A DNA stretch of 64,000 nt, from the NCBI GenBank assembly GCA_963818695.1, contig CAWFTG010000007.1:1-64000 (forward strand), read 5' to 3'. How positions within the stretch are numbered: the stretch's first letter is position 1; every line of letters begins with the position of its first letter. A program made the position numbers and the translations under genes. This document shows, in pieces, positions 35,741 through 44,651 of the stretch. Source of the stretch: AP-15 sp963818695 (GTDB taxonomy: Bacteria; Pseudomonadota; Alphaproteobacteria; ATCC43930; CGMCC-115725). The notes beneath the pieces were generated by a model that had not been told where the DNA came from, searched no databases, and saw nothing but the letters and a program-made list of their open reading frames with translations.

Positions 35741-37147
35741 ATGGCCAGCGCAAACGATGTTGCTTACGCCTCGGCGGTTTCACTGCTCGGCCTCTACCGC
35801 AGGAAGGCGCTGTCGCCGGTCGAGGCGACGCGGCTGATTCTCGACCGGCTCGACGCGTTGCAGCCGAAGATCAATGCGTTCTGCATCGTGGATCGAGACG
35901 GCGCCCTGGCGTCGGCGCGCGAATCCGAAGGGCGCTGGTTGCGCGGCGAAGCGGTCGGGCGGCTCGACGGCGTTCCGGTGACGATCAAGGATTTGATCCT
36001 GGTGCGTGGGTTCCCGACCCGGCGCGGCTCGCGCCTCGTCGAGCCGGATCAGGACTGGTCGGAAGATGCCCCGGCGACGGCGCGGTTGCGCGAGGCCGGC
36101 GCGGTCATAATCGGCAAGACGACGACGCCGGAATTCGGCTGGAAGGCGTTGGGCGATAGCCCGCTGACCGGGATCACCCGCAATCCCTGGGACCTCTCGC
36201 GCACGCCCGGCGGTAGCAGCGCCGGCGCCGCGGCAGCCTGCGCCGCCGGAATTGGGCCGTTGCATGTCGGCAGCGATGGCGCAGGCTCGATCCGCATCCC
36301 GAGCGCGTTTACCGGCGTCTTCGGATTGAAGCCGAGCTTTGGCCGGGTACCCGCCCATCCGCCCTCGCCGATGGGCCTCTTGGCTCATATTGGGCCGATG
36401 GCTCGAACCGTCGCCGACGCGGCGCTAATGCTAAGGGTCCTGTCCGGGTCCGACCACCGCGACCCCTATGCTCTACCTCCCGAGGACAAGGATTATGTAG
36501 CGGGGCTGGAAGAAGGTGTGCGAGGTTGGCGGATTGGCTACAGCCCGACCCTCGGCTACGCCAAAGTCGATCCCGAAATCGCCGCAGCAGCCGCGGAGGC
36601 GGTGCGGCAATTCGAGGCGCTCGGCGCAATCGTCGAACTAGTCGAGCCGATCTTTGATTCGCCGCGTGACGCGCTGTTCAAATTGTGGGCAGCCGGCGCG
36701 GCAAAACTCCTCGCGGGGTTCCCCGCTGACCGGCGCGAGGCGATCGACCCCGGCCTGGTCGCGACAGCGCAGGAGGGCGACCGGATCAGCGCCGTCGATT
36801 ATCTCGGCGCCGACCTCGTCCGCACTGCGCTCGCCCGTCAAATAGCCGAGTTCCACCGGAAATACGATCTACTGCTAACCCCGACCATGCCGGTCCCCGC
36901 GTTGCCGGTCGGGCAGGATCTGAACGACTCCACGACCGAGCGGCACTGGATCGATTGGTCACCATTTACCTATCCCTTCAACATGACCCGCCAGCCGGCA
37001 GCCAGCATTCCTTGCGGCCTGACGAGCGCCGGGCTGCCGATCGGCCTGCAGATCGTTGGCCCGCTTTATACCGATGACCGCGTCTTGCGTGCCGCCCGCG
37101 CCTTCGAAGCCGCGCAGCCTGAACTCCGCCCGCCGCTTGAGCCTTGA
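35741..37147 (+). CDS. amidase signature family hydrolase
   Basis: A 468-residue amidase. The Ser-cisSer-Lys triad is readable: K in PVTIKDLILV, the first Ser in the glycine/serine-rich TPGGSSAGAAAA, and the nucleophilic Ser in GSDGAGSIRIPSAF. Length and order match enzymes that hydrolyse amides or act like GatA without a GatB partner. AGCGGAGGAAGC just upstream gives a good ribosome site. It is separated from the divergent binding-protein gene by about 130 bases and is followed within 11 bases by the DUF364 gene, so it probably heads an operon that includes kynA. An amide substrate delivered by the neighbouring importer is a guess from context. Confidence 0.9.
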   Translation: MASANDVAYASAVSLLGLYRRKALSPVEATRLILDRLDALQPKINAFCIVDRDGALASARESEGRWLRGEAVGRLDGVPVTIKDLILVRGFPTRRGSRLVEPDQDWSEDAPATARLREAGAVIIGKTTTPEFGWKALGDSPLTGITRNPWDLSRTPGGSSAGAAAACAAGIGPLHVGSDGAGSIRIPSAFTGVFGLKPSFGRVPAHPPSPMGLLAHIGPMARTVADAALMLRVLSGSDHRDPYALPPEDKDYVAGLEEGVRGWRIGYSPTLGYAKVDPEIAAAAAEAVRQFEALGAIVELVEPIFDSPRDALFKLWAAGAAKLLAGFPADRREAIDPGLVATAQEGDRISAVDYLGADLVRTALARQIAEFHRKYDLLLTPTMPVPALPVGQDLNDSTTERHWIDWSPFTYPFNMTRQPAASIPCGLTSAGLPIGLQIVGPLYTDDRVLRAARAFEAAQPELRPPLEP

Positions 37148-37158
37148 GAGGACCAACA

Positions 37159-38016
37159 ATGGAAACCGGCGAAAATACGATCCTCCGCGAGACCCTTGCA
37201 GCGATCCCGGAGATTCTCGGCTCCGAGCTCGATGGCCTGACCGTCGAGCGCGCGGTTATTGGCCTGTTCTTTACCGGAGTGAAGCTCAGCAACGGCATTG
37301 CCGGAGCTTGTGCAACGCCGATCAAGACAATCCCGGAGGCGGTCTGCTGTCCGACCTCGGCGATGGCGATGCCGTTTCCCGGCAAGCTGCGTGGCCGCCC
37401 GGCATTCGATCTCGCGAAGGAAGTCTTCGGCGATCACGGCATTCGCCGCGCGGTCGGCATCGCCGCGATGAACGCGCTTGCCGACACCTGCTGGCGCCGC
37501 CGTCCGTATCCGGAAACCGAGCTGCGCCTCGGCATCGACGCGTTCGATGCGACCGAGATGCGTCCCGGCGACAAGGTGGTCGTCGTCGGCGCTTTCGTGC
37601 CGTTCCTGCGCGAGCTGAAGCGCCGCCGTCAGCCTTTCCTTGTCCTCGAGCAGGACCCGGCGACCCTTAAAGCCGAGGAACTGCCTTTCTTCCGTCCCGC
37701 CGAACAGGCGGGCAGCGTCGTTCCCGCGGCCGATGTGCTGCTGATCACCGGGACGACATTGATCAACGACACCCTCGAAGAGCTCTTGAGCTTCGCAAAA
37801 CCGTCGGCTCGGGTGACGATGGTCGGCCCGACGGTCAGTCTGCTGCCCGACGCGTTTCTGCGCCGCGGCGTCGATATTCTCGGCACGGTTCGCATCACCG
37901 CGCCGGACGAATTTCTCGAAACGCTTGCCGAGGGTGGCTCCGGCTACCACTTTCTCGGCCGTTCGGCGCAGAAGGTCGTGCTCGTCAGGCGCTCGGCGGT
38001 CGAGGCGGCGGCTTAA
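37159..38016 (+). CDS. DUF364-family protein (DUF4213/DUF364, Rossmann-like)
   Basis: About 285 residues. The N-terminal DUF4213-like half includes ERAVIGLFFTGVKLSN and CCPTSAMAMPFPGKL; the C-terminal half has a Rossmann-like VVVVGAFVPFLREL, LLITGTTLINDTLEELL and VTMVGPTVSLLPD. Proteins of this family have been linked to heavy-metal or chelate handling, but function is not established. GAGAGG at seven bases supports the ATG at 37159. It sits 11 bases after the amidase and 17 bases before kynA. Conserved cysteines (A-C-A-T, E-A-V-C-C-P) could bind a metal. Confidence 0.8.
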   Translation: METGENTILRETLAAIPEILGSELDGLTVERAVIGLFFTGVKLSNGIAGACATPIKTIPEAVCCPTSAMAMPFPGKLRGRPAFDLAKEVFGDHGIRRAVGIAAMNALADTCWRRRPYPETELRLGIDAFDATEMRPGDKVVVVGAFVPFLRELKRRRQPFLVLEQDPATLKAEELPFFRPAEQAGSVVPAADVLLITGTTLINDTLEELLSFAKPSARVTMVGPTVSLLPDAFLRRGVDILGTVRITAPDEFLETLAEGGSGYHFLGRSAQKVVLVRRSAVEAAA

Positions 38017-38033
38017 GTTGCGAGCTGCCGACC

Positions 38034-39011
38034 GTGAAGAATACATACGCTGGTTATCTGGGCCTGCAGCAGCTTCTCTCGGCGCAGAAACTGCAGACCG
38101 GATCGGATGACGAGCTACTGTTCATCATCATTCACCAGCAGCACGAGCTGTGGTTCAAGCTCGCGATCCACGAGCTCGATTGCGCCATCAAATCTTTGAT
38201 GAAGGAAGAAGCACAGGACGCCGATTGCATCATCGCCTTCAAGCGGCTGTCGCGGGTCAGCGCGATACAGCACATCCTGATCTCGTCCTGGGACGTCATG
38301 GCGACTCTGACGCCCGACGAATTCTTCCTCTTCCGGGAGACGGTGGGCCGCGACGGCGCCTCGGGCTTCCAGTCGGTTCAGTACAGAATTTTGGAATACA
38401 AGCTCGGCCTCAAATACCGCTTTCTCGATTTCGAGCTGCCCGGCGGCCGCACGCAAACCATCGACGTGTTCGAGAACGCGCAGAGCGAAGAAGAAAAAGA
38501 ACGATTGCGCAGCGCCTTGGAGGCGCCGGCCATTTACGATGCGGTGATCTCGTACATGGCGAGAGCCCTACCGGCATTCGGCATCGAGGACCCGCGTCGG
38601 GGAGATTACTCGCACCAGCACCGCAAGAACGCGGCGGTGTTCAGGGTGTGGAGCTATGTCTATCGAAACCGCGCCAGCGCGCCGGAGCTGTACCAGCTCG
38701 GCGAAAAACTGATCGATTTGGAAGATGCGTTTCGCAAGTGGCGCTTTGCGCACCTCGCCACCGTGTCGCGCGTCATCGGCGCCAATATCGGAACGGGCGG
38801 GTCCAGCGGATTGCGGTATTTGCGCGCCGCCGCCAACCAACTCTTCGAAAACCCGATGTACCCGGAGCTGTGGGACGTGCGCAGCGAAATGTTCAGCCGC
38901 CCCCAGGAATTCGACCTCGCCGCCGCCGGGTACGGCGCCGAGCAGGGCCCCTCACCCCAACCCTCTCCCCGCACGCGGGGAGGGGGAGGGGCCCGCGAAG
39001 CGGGAGGGTGA
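38034..39011 (+). CDS. kynA: tryptophan 2,3-dioxygenase
   Basis: Heme enzyme that opens the indole ring of L-tryptophan to give N-formylkynurenine, the first step of the kynurenine route. Diagnostic motifs are TYAGYLGLQQLLSAQ, IHQQHELWFK, and RFAHLATVSRVIG with the proximal heme histidine, then IGTGGSSGLRYL. The start is GTG 38034, three codons before the conserved TYAGYL. Bacterial enzymes end near FDLA or shortly after. Here the frame runs about 25 residues further because a palindromic repeat (38947-39016) lies over the 3' end and encodes a Pro/Arg/Gly-rich tail. No kynB or kynU is adjacent. Confidence 0.95.
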   Translation: MKNTYAGYLGLQQLLSAQKLQTGSDDELLFIIIHQQHELWFKLAIHELDCAIKSLMKEEAQDADCIIAFKRLSRVSAIQHILISSWDVMATLTPDEFFLFRETVGRDGASGFQSVQYRILEYKLGLKYRFLDFELPGGRTQTIDVFENAQSEEEKERLRSALEAPAIYDAVISYMARALPAFGIEDPRRGDYSHQHRKNAAVFRVWSYVYRNRASAPELYQLGEKLIDLEDAFRKWRFAHLATVSRVIGANIGTGGSSGLRYLRAAANQLFENPMYPELWDVRSEMFSRPQEFDLAAAGYGAEQGPSPQPSPRTRGGGGAREAGG

Positions 39012-39016
39012 GGGGC
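38947..39016. repeat. palindromic repeat overlapping the kynA 3' end
   Basis: Outer arms GCCCCTCACCC (38947-38957) and GGGTGAGGGGC (39006-39016) are exact inverted copies. Inner arms CCCTCTCCCC and GGGGAGGGGGAGG flank a GCACGC centre. The element includes the kynA stop codon and may act as a transcription terminator or mRNA-stabilising structure before the trp leader. It is related in style to the element at 30891-30942. Confidence 0.75.
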
Positions 39017-39030
39017 AAGGCGAGGCAATT

Positions 39031-39074
39031 TTGACCGTTGCCATATATGTGTCAAACACGCTAACGTGCACCGG
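39031..39074 (+). promoter_or_regulatory. candidate promoter of the trp leader
   Basis: TTGACC at 39031-39036 is a good -35 element. A spacing of 17 bases leads to AAACAC (39054-39059), a weak -10; the AT-rich CATATAT in between shows the usual low melting point. It lies just after the kynA hairpin and directly ahead of the leader peptide, where a trp promoter is expected. Confidence 0.35.
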
Positions 39075-39119
39075 ATGACTAAGTTTTCGCAATCATCGAC
39101 TTCTTGGTGGCCCGTTTAA
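39075..39119 (+). CDS. trpL: tryptophan operon leader peptide
   Basis: A 14-codon open frame, ATG 39075 to TAA 39117-39119, encodes MTKFSQSSTSWWPV. Tandem tryptophan codons sit at 39105-39110, two codons before the penultimate position. It lies 115 bases upstream of trpE(G) and ends four bases before the first arm of competing hairpins, the exact layout of an attenuation leader. Known rhizobial trpE(G) leaders have the same form with two or three adjacent Trp codons near the stop. Ribosome stalling at the Trp codons when charged tRNA-Trp is scarce would free the antiterminator. Confidence 0.85.
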   Translation: MTKFSQSSTSWWPV

Positions 39120-39123
39120 ACTA

Positions 39124-39175
39124 GGCGGCCGCATTGCTATTCCGACTGAGGCCGCCCAGGGAGCACCGGGCGGCC
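39124..39175 (+). promoter_or_regulatory. trp attenuator: antiterminator and terminator hairpins
   Basis: Three GC-rich arms compete. GGCGGCC at 39124-39130 pairs perfectly with GGCCGCC at 39150-39156 (antiterminator). GGCCGCCC at 39150-39157 pairs perfectly with GGGCGGCC at 39168-39175 (terminator, loop of ten bases). GGCC in the Trp-codon region (39109-39112) can pair with GGCC at 39127-39130, giving the protector. The terminator stem is followed by TTCGCAATT rather than a run of T, so it is either a weak intrinsic terminator or works by another route. Confidence 0.75.
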
Positions 39176-39233
39176 TTCGCAATTGAGGGCGAACCTACCC
39201 GGTCCCGGGGCGATCCCAACCAGAGGGATCCCC

Positions 39234-41422
39234 ATGAAGCCCACGAGCTATCTCACCAAAGGCGGCGTCCGCGTTACGCGAGAGATCCGCAACCACGAGT
39301 ATCAGCCCGGCCGATACCGCGCTCGCCCGATCGCTCGACGAGCGGCGCGGGGTGTTGTTTTCCTCGAGCTTCGAGTTTCCCGGCCGTTACACGCGGTGGG
39401 ACATGGGGTTTGTCGACCCGCCGCTGGTCTTTACCGCGCGCGGGCGCCGGTTCACGATCGACGCGCTGAACGAGCGCGGCCAGGTTCTGTTGGACCCGGT
39501 GGCCGGGAGCCTCGCCGGCCTGGCCGCAATTCGCGTCGAGCGGGTCGGGCGCGATCGGATATCGGGCGAGATCGAGGAAAGGCGACCAGCGCTTCCCGGA
39601 GGAGAGCCGCAGCCGGCAGCCCTCGGTATTCTCGGTCCTGCGCGCCTTGGTCGATCTGTTCGGCAGTGCCGAGGATCAGCACCTCGGGCTCTACGGCGCC
39701 TTTGGTTACGATCTGGTGTTCCAGTTCGAGCCGATGCCGCTGCGCCTGCCGCGGCCCGATGACCAGCGCGATCTCGTCCTCTATCTGCCCGACGAGATCC
39801 TCGTCGTCGACCATATGCGGCAGGTCACGGCGACCCACCGCTACGAATTTCGATGTGGCGGGCGTCTCGACGCACGGTCTGCCGCGCTCGACCCCACCGC
39901 GCTCGTTACGGCCTTCGGCATGTGCCGGCCTCCCGCCCGAGCGAGAGCGACCATGGCCCCGGCGAATACGCCGCGTTGGTGGAACGCGCCCGAGCGGCCT
40001 TTATGCGCGGGGATTTGTTCGAGGTCGTGCCCGGCCAGCTCTTCGCCGAGCTATCCGCCGACCCGCCGAGCGTCGTCTTTCATCGCCTGCGCCAAGCCAA
40101 TCCGGCGCCCTACGGCGCACTGATCAACCTCGGCGAGGGCGAGTTTCTGGTCGCCGCCTCGCCCGAAATGTATGTCCGGGTCGAGGGAAAGCGGATCGAA
40201 ACCTGCCCGATCAGCGGCACGATCGCGCGCGGCCGCGACCCGGTCGAAGACGCCGAGCGCATTCGGGAATTGCTCAATTCCGCAAAGGACGAGAGCGAGC
40301 TGACGATGTGCACGGACGTCGACCGCAACGACAAGTCGCGCGTCTGCGTGCCGGGCACCGTGCGGGTCATCGGGCGCCGCCAGATCGAGCTCTATTCGCG
40401 GCTGATCCACACTGTCGATCACGTCGAGGGCGTGCTGCGCGAGGAGTTCGACGCGCTGGATGGTTTCCTCAGCCATGCCTGGGCGGTGACGGTGACCGGC
40501 GCGCCCAAGCGCTGGGCGATCCGCTTTATCGAAGAGGAGGAGCGCTCGTCCCGCCGCTGGTATGGCGGCGCTATCGGCCGCGTGACGTTTGACGGCAACA
40601 TGAACACCGGCCTGACCCTGCGCACGATCCGCATGAAGGACGGCGTCGCCGAAGTCCGCGCCGGGGCGACGTTGCTTTACGACAGCGACCCGCAGGCAGA
40701 AGAAGCCGAGACCCGCCTGAAGGCGGCCGCGATGTTCACCGCGATCCGCGGGACGACGACAGCGCCCGCCGGCCGCGCGGCGGCGGCAGCCGAAATCGGC
40801 AAGGGCCGGCGGGTGCTGTTGGTCGATCACGAAGATTCTTTTGTTCACACCTTGGCCAATTACATCCGCACGACCGGCGCCGAGGTCGTGACGATGCGCC
40901 CCGATCTGGCGCGCGCCGAGCTGCGGGCGGGCGGTTACGATCTCGTCGTGCTGTCGCCCGGGACCGGGCCGGCCCTGCGACTTCGCGATGGCCGAGACCC
41001 TCGATCTCACTGTCCAGCGGCATTTGCCCGTGTTCGGGGTTTGCCTCGGCCTGCAAGGGATCGTCGAGTATTTCGGCGGCTCGCTCGCGGTGCTCGACCC
41101 GCCGATGCACGGCAAGCCGTCACCGGTCCGCGTCTGCGGCGGCCGGCTGTTGTGCGGCCTGCCGAGCGAGTTCGTCGTCGGGCGGTATCATTCATTGCAC
41201 GCCCGACGCAGCACATTGCCGCCGGAGCTTTCGGTCACCGCGGAAACCGAGGACGGCGTCGTTATGGCGCTCGAGCACCAACGTTTGCCGATCGCCGCCG
41301 TGCAGTTTCACCCGGAATTGGTGATGACCTTACGTGACGAGATCGGCATGCCGATCATCGCCGCCGTCTTGTCCGACTTTTGTGAGCGGCTAGCCGCCGG
41401 GGCGCCCTGCGTCTCGACGTAA
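39234..41422 (+). pseudogene. trpE(G): anthranilate synthase, fused TrpE-TrpG, five apparent single-base insertions
   Basis: First enzyme of tryptophan synthesis, converting chorismate and glutamine to anthranilate. The chorismate-binding part is clear (GEFLVAASPEMYVRV, TCPISGTIARGRDP, DVDRNDKSRVC, YGGAIGRVTFDGNMNTGL). The glutaminase part has the nucleophile region FGVCLGLQG and the AAVQFHPEL histidine. Coding sense changes frame near 39303, 39580, 39848, 39945 and 40975, each explained by one extra base. Removing five bases leaves 2184 bases, exactly divisible by three, giving 727 residues, the normal size of the alphaproteobacterial fusion. ATG 39234 follows AGAGGGA. I think the gene is intact and the insertions are errors, although real inactivation is not excluded. 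Confidence 0.9.
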
Positions 41423-42387
41423 AGCGAATAGATCGACTGGCTCGCCGCCATGAAGAGGCGGTTGCGCTTCACGCCGCCAAAACAGAGATTGGCGCAGCGC
41501 TCGGGCAGCATGATGCGGCCGATCATTTTGCCGTCGGGGGCAAGGACGACGACGCCGTCTTCGGCCTCGCCCCCGGACCATCCGCACCACAGGTTACCGT
41601 CGACATCGATCCGCATCCCGTCAGAGCCGCCCGGCTCGGCGCTATTGAACTCGCGTCGATTGGCGGTCGCAGTGCCGTTGTCGACGACATCGTAGACTTG
41701 GATCGTGCGCTGCCCCGGGCCGGGCGTGTCGATTACATAGAGCAGTTTCTCGTTAGGCGAGAAGGCGAGCCCGTTCGGCCGTTTCATGTCGCCGACCGCG
41801 ATCGTCATCCGGCCGGTGGCCGGGTCGAGCCGATAGACCCGGTACGGCAATTCCGCAGTCGCCTTGTGGCCAAGGTAATTGCCGCGGATCCCGGCACCGT
41901 TGTCGCTGAACCAGATCGAGCCGTCGGATTTGACGACGACATCGTTGGGGCCGGTCAGCTTCTTGCCGTCGAAGCTTTCGGCCAGCACCGTGATCGTGCC
42001 TTCATGCTCGGTGCGCGTCACACGCTGAGTATCCATCTCGCAGGTGATGAGCCGCCCCTGCCGATCGCGGGTATTGCCGTTGGCATAATGCGAGGGCTTA
42101 CGGAAGACGCTGACCGCGCCCGTTTCCTCGTCCCATTTCATCATTCGGTCGTTGGGGATATCGCTCCATAGAAGGCACCGCAGATCCCCGAACCAGACCG
42201 GCCCCTCGTTGAAGCGGCAGCCCGTCGCGATCACTTCGATTGCGGCATTGCCTAGGACGAGCGACGCAAAGCGCGGATCGAGTGCTTTTATCCGCTGATC
42301 CGGATAGCGCACGACTGCTGGGTCCCAACTCGCTGCCATTGCTGCCAATCCCCCGTTGATGATGAAAGATCGTCTGCCGATAACCAC
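41308..42387 (-). CDS. SMP-30/gluconolactonase-family protein
   Basis: About 359 residues with a six-bladed propeller pattern: GCRFNEGPVWFGDLRCLLWS with the metal-binding glutamate, GPNDVVVKSDGSIWFSDNG with the Asn ligand, and GGSDGMRIDVDGNLWCGW with the catalytic aspartate. These are calcium- or zinc-dependent lactonases. An N-terminal RRSF...AAMAAS stretch could be a weak Tat-like leader; ATG 42339 is an alternative start. The last 35 residues overlap the convergent trpE(G) end by 115 bases and look non-native. A one-base shift near 41395 would give a stop at 41390-41392, so the true end is probably there. Confidence 0.83.
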   Translation of the reverse strand: MVIGRRSFIINGGLAAMAASWDPAVVRYPDQRIKALDPRFASLVLGNAAIEVIATGCRFNEGPVWFGDLRCLLWSDIPNDRMMKWDEETGAVSVFRKPSHYANGNTRDRQGRLITCEMDTQRVTRTEHEGTITVLAESFDGKKLTGPNDVVVKSDGSIWFSDNGAGIRGNYLGHKATAELPYRVYRLDPATGRMTIAVGDMKRPNGLAFSPNEKLLYVIDTPGPGQRTIQVYDVVDNGTATANRREFNSAEPGGSDGMRIDVDGNLWCGWSGGEAEDGVVVLAPDGKMIGRIMLPERCANLCFGGVKRNRLFMAASQSIYSLYVETQGAPAASRSQKSDKTAAMIGMPISSRKVITNSG

Positions 42388-42405
42388 GCGGGCCTCCGGT
42401 GGAGA

Positions 42406-43449
42406 TCAGGAATTGGGGCCGCGCTCCATCGAAACGGGCTGCCAGCGCCGCAGGTTCGTCTTGGCCAGCACCGACGGGTTGACGCAGGACATCGGCCATT
42501 TGCCGCTCAGGACCAGCGACAATTCGAGACCGACGCGGCGGCGCCGGGCCGGGTCGAACCGGGCCGACGCCGAGGCGACGTGCGCGGTCAGAATGACATT
42601 ATCCATCTTGAGGAGCGGGTTGTTGTTGCCCGGCGGCTCCTGTTCGAGCACATCGAGCCCGGCGCCGGCGATCCAGCCCTCGTCGAGCGCCTTGATCAGC
42701 GCCGCTTCGTCGGTCGTTGGCCCGCGTCCGGTGCTAATGTAGAGCGCGGTCTTCTTCATCTGCCGGAAATGCTCCTCGCGCAGCAGACGATTGGCGCTTT
42801 CGGTCGCGGGCGCATGCATCGAGATGATATCGGAGCGTTGCAGCAGTTCGGGCAGGCTGACCGGCTCGACCCCGTGGCCGATCATGACCAGCTCTTCGAT
42901 GAACGGGTCATAGGCGATGACGTGCACGCCGAACGGCTTGGCCCGTGCGGCAACAGCCCGCGCCACATGGCCGAATGAAACAAGGCCGAGGGTCAGGCCC
43001 ATCAGACGCGGGATCTTGGACAGCATCGGCCGGCCCTCGGCCCAGCGCCCCTCGCGCACCAGCCGGTCCTGCACGATGAGCCGCCGGAAGCTGGCGAGGA
43101 TCAACGTCATCGCGTGGTCGGCGACCTCGTCGATGAAGGTGTCGGGGCAATTGGTGACCGGGATGCCCTTTTGCGTCGCCGCTTCGACATCGACCGAGTT
43201 GACGCCGACGCTGCCGAGCGCGATGATCTTGCAGCCATCCAGACCGTCGATCATCTTTTGGGTGATCCGCCGCCCCTTGGCGTAAAGCGCATCGGCATCG
43301 CGCGCCGCGGCGACGAACTCGTCCTCAGACCCGGGCCGAACCTCGAAAATCTCGGCGTCGATCGGGGTCAGCGCCTCCATCTCGTATCCGTAGTCGCCGG
43401 CGGTCGTGAAGCTGGCGCCGGTCGGCGTCGCGATCCTGTATTTGGCCAA
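42406..43449 (-). CDS. D-isomer-specific 2-hydroxyacid dehydrogenase
   Basis: About 347 residues. The catalytic domain pattern GCKIIALGSVGVNSVDVEAA and the NAD-binding domain (LGLVSFGHVARAVAARAKPFG) are present. The catalytic set is seen as ISTGRGPTTDEAALI with the arginine, the acidic residue in GLDVLEQEP, and histidine in TAHVASAS. The TTG at 43449 is chosen as start because GGAGG lies five bases upstream, and the protein begins AKYRIATPTG. The open frame continues far upstream only as antisense of the FUSC gene. Reduces 2-keto acids or oxidises D-2-hydroxy acids with NAD(H). It lies 18 bases after the lactonase stop region and may share its transcript. Confidence 0.88.
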   Translation of the reverse strand: MAKYRIATPTGASFTTAGDYGYEMEALTPIDAEIFEVRPGSEDEFVAAARDADALYAKGRRITQKMIDGLDGCKIIALGSVGVNSVDVEAATQKGIPVTNCPDTFIDEVADHAMTLILASFRRLIVQDRLVREGRWAEGRPMLSKIPRLMGLTLGLVSFGHVARAVAARAKPFGVHVIAYDPFIEELVMIGHGVEPVSLPELLQRSDIISMHAPATESANRLLREEHFRQMKKTALYISTGRGPTTDEAALIKALDEGWIAGAGLDVLEQEPPGNNNPLLKMDNVILTAHVASASARFDPARRRRVGLELSLVLSGKWPMSCVNPSVLAKTNLRRWQPVSMERGPNS

Positions 43450-43505
43450 GGGTTCCTCCGTTGCGCGGGTTCGATGCCGGATCACACCGTTGCCACGGCG
43501 GGTTG

Positions 43506-44639
43506 TCAATCGCCGTGCGCCTGTGCGCGGGCCGCATGCGGCAGGCGGAACAGCGACATCACCATCGTGATGACCAGCAGCACGGAAAGCCCCACCATGA
43601 TTCCGGCGAACCGGTCGAGCCCGGGAGTGGGAGAAAGCGGCGGGCCCTGGCCTTGGATCATGCTCAGCAGAAACGCGATCCCCGCCTGGGTTCCGATATA
43701 GCCGATCCCGGTGAAGCCCGACTGGATCTGCGCGCTGAGCCAGGTTCCGGCCATCAACAGCAACAGCCAGATAAGAAGGCTCGAGCCGACCCAGTATACG
43801 CAGAAAAGACCCATCAGCGCACCGAGCGCGCAGCCGGCAAGGCGATATAAGGCGCGCTGAACGATGGTCCGTGCATCGGGCTCGATGATCGCGGTCGTCG
43901 GGACGGCCAACACGGCGACCGCAGTCACTGCCATGCTGCTGGGGCCGAGTGGCGCCAGCCAAGTCACCAGCACAGGCAATATCATGACTGTGAGGCCGCC
44001 GCGGCAGGCGTGCAACACCAGTGGCCAAATCTCGCGCAACCAGCGTTCGAATTCTGCGGCGTGGCGCCGTGTCCAAAACAGCAAGGGCGGCGGCGCTGGC
44101 GGTGTCGAAGCTGGACTGGGGGTGGCGACGTCGTCAGGGAGGAGAAGAGTAACGATCAGTGCCGCTGCCGTGCCGATCGTTACCTCGGCAACACGGTTCA
44201 CGGCAATCGTGAATGTGATCTGCGGCTGATCGAGAGCCATCAGCATCACGAGATTGCCGGTGATCGCTCCGATCAGCCAGGCATAGCCATGACTCGAGGT
44301 CGCAAACCCGATTAGGCCGGCGCAGGCCAGCGCAAACAGGCACAGGCAGAATGGCAGCGGATGATAGACGAACAACCCGATGACAACCACAGCGATTGCA
44401 GCACCCACGGCACTGCCGATAATGCGCATCACTCCTCTCGACAGCGCGGCTGCCAAAGAGGAGCGCGTCACCATCCAGGCGGAAATAGCCGCCCACCAGG
44501 GCTCGTCGGAATGCAACAGGAACGCCGCCATAACGGCGAGAGACACGGACAGCGTTGCGGCCAAAGCCGCGATGCCACGAGCTCCACGAAGCTCGAACGA
44601 GCGGAATTCAGTATTCAGCGCGCCGGTCAGTTCGCGCAA
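43506..44639 (-). CDS. FUSC-family membrane protein (aromatic acid/fusaric acid efflux)
   Basis: A 377-residue membrane protein with two blocks of hydrophobic segments, roughly residues 20-170 and 225-365, separated by a cytoplasmic linker (DDVATPSPASTPPAPPPLLF). This two-block design is typical of short FUSC/AaeB-type proteins. PWWAAISAWMVTR in the first block and SMAVTAVAVLAVPT in the second are conserved-type stretches. It starts 12 bases after the HlyD-type gene and is the membrane component of that efflux pair. Likely substrates are aromatic carboxylic acids. An outer-membrane factor is not encoded here. Confidence 0.85.
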   Translation of the reverse strand: MRELTGALNTEFRSFELRGARGIAALAATLSVSLAVMAAFLLHSDEPWWAAISAWMVTRSSLAAALSRGVMRIIGSAVGAAIAVVVIGLFVYHPLPFCLCLFALACAGLIGFATSSHGYAWLIGAITGNLVMLMALDQPQITFTIAVNRVAEVTIGTAAALIVTLLLPDDVATPSPASTPPAPPPLLFWTRRHAAEFERWLREIWPLVLHACRGGLTVMILPVLVTWLAPLGPSSMAVTAVAVLAVPTTAIIEPDARTIVQRALYRLAGCALGALMGLFCVYWVGSSLLIWLLLLMAGTWLSAQIQSGFTGIGYIGTQAGIAFLLSMIQGQGPPLSPTPGLDRFAGIMVGLSVLLVITMVMSLFRLPHAARAQAHGD

Positions 44640-44651
44640 GCATCGTCAGCT

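Noticed and set aside
43450..44076. N-terminal extension of the 2-hydroxyacid dehydrogenase
   Set aside because: It is antisense to the FUSC gene. A TTG start with a good ribosome site at 43449 gives a normal-size enzyme.
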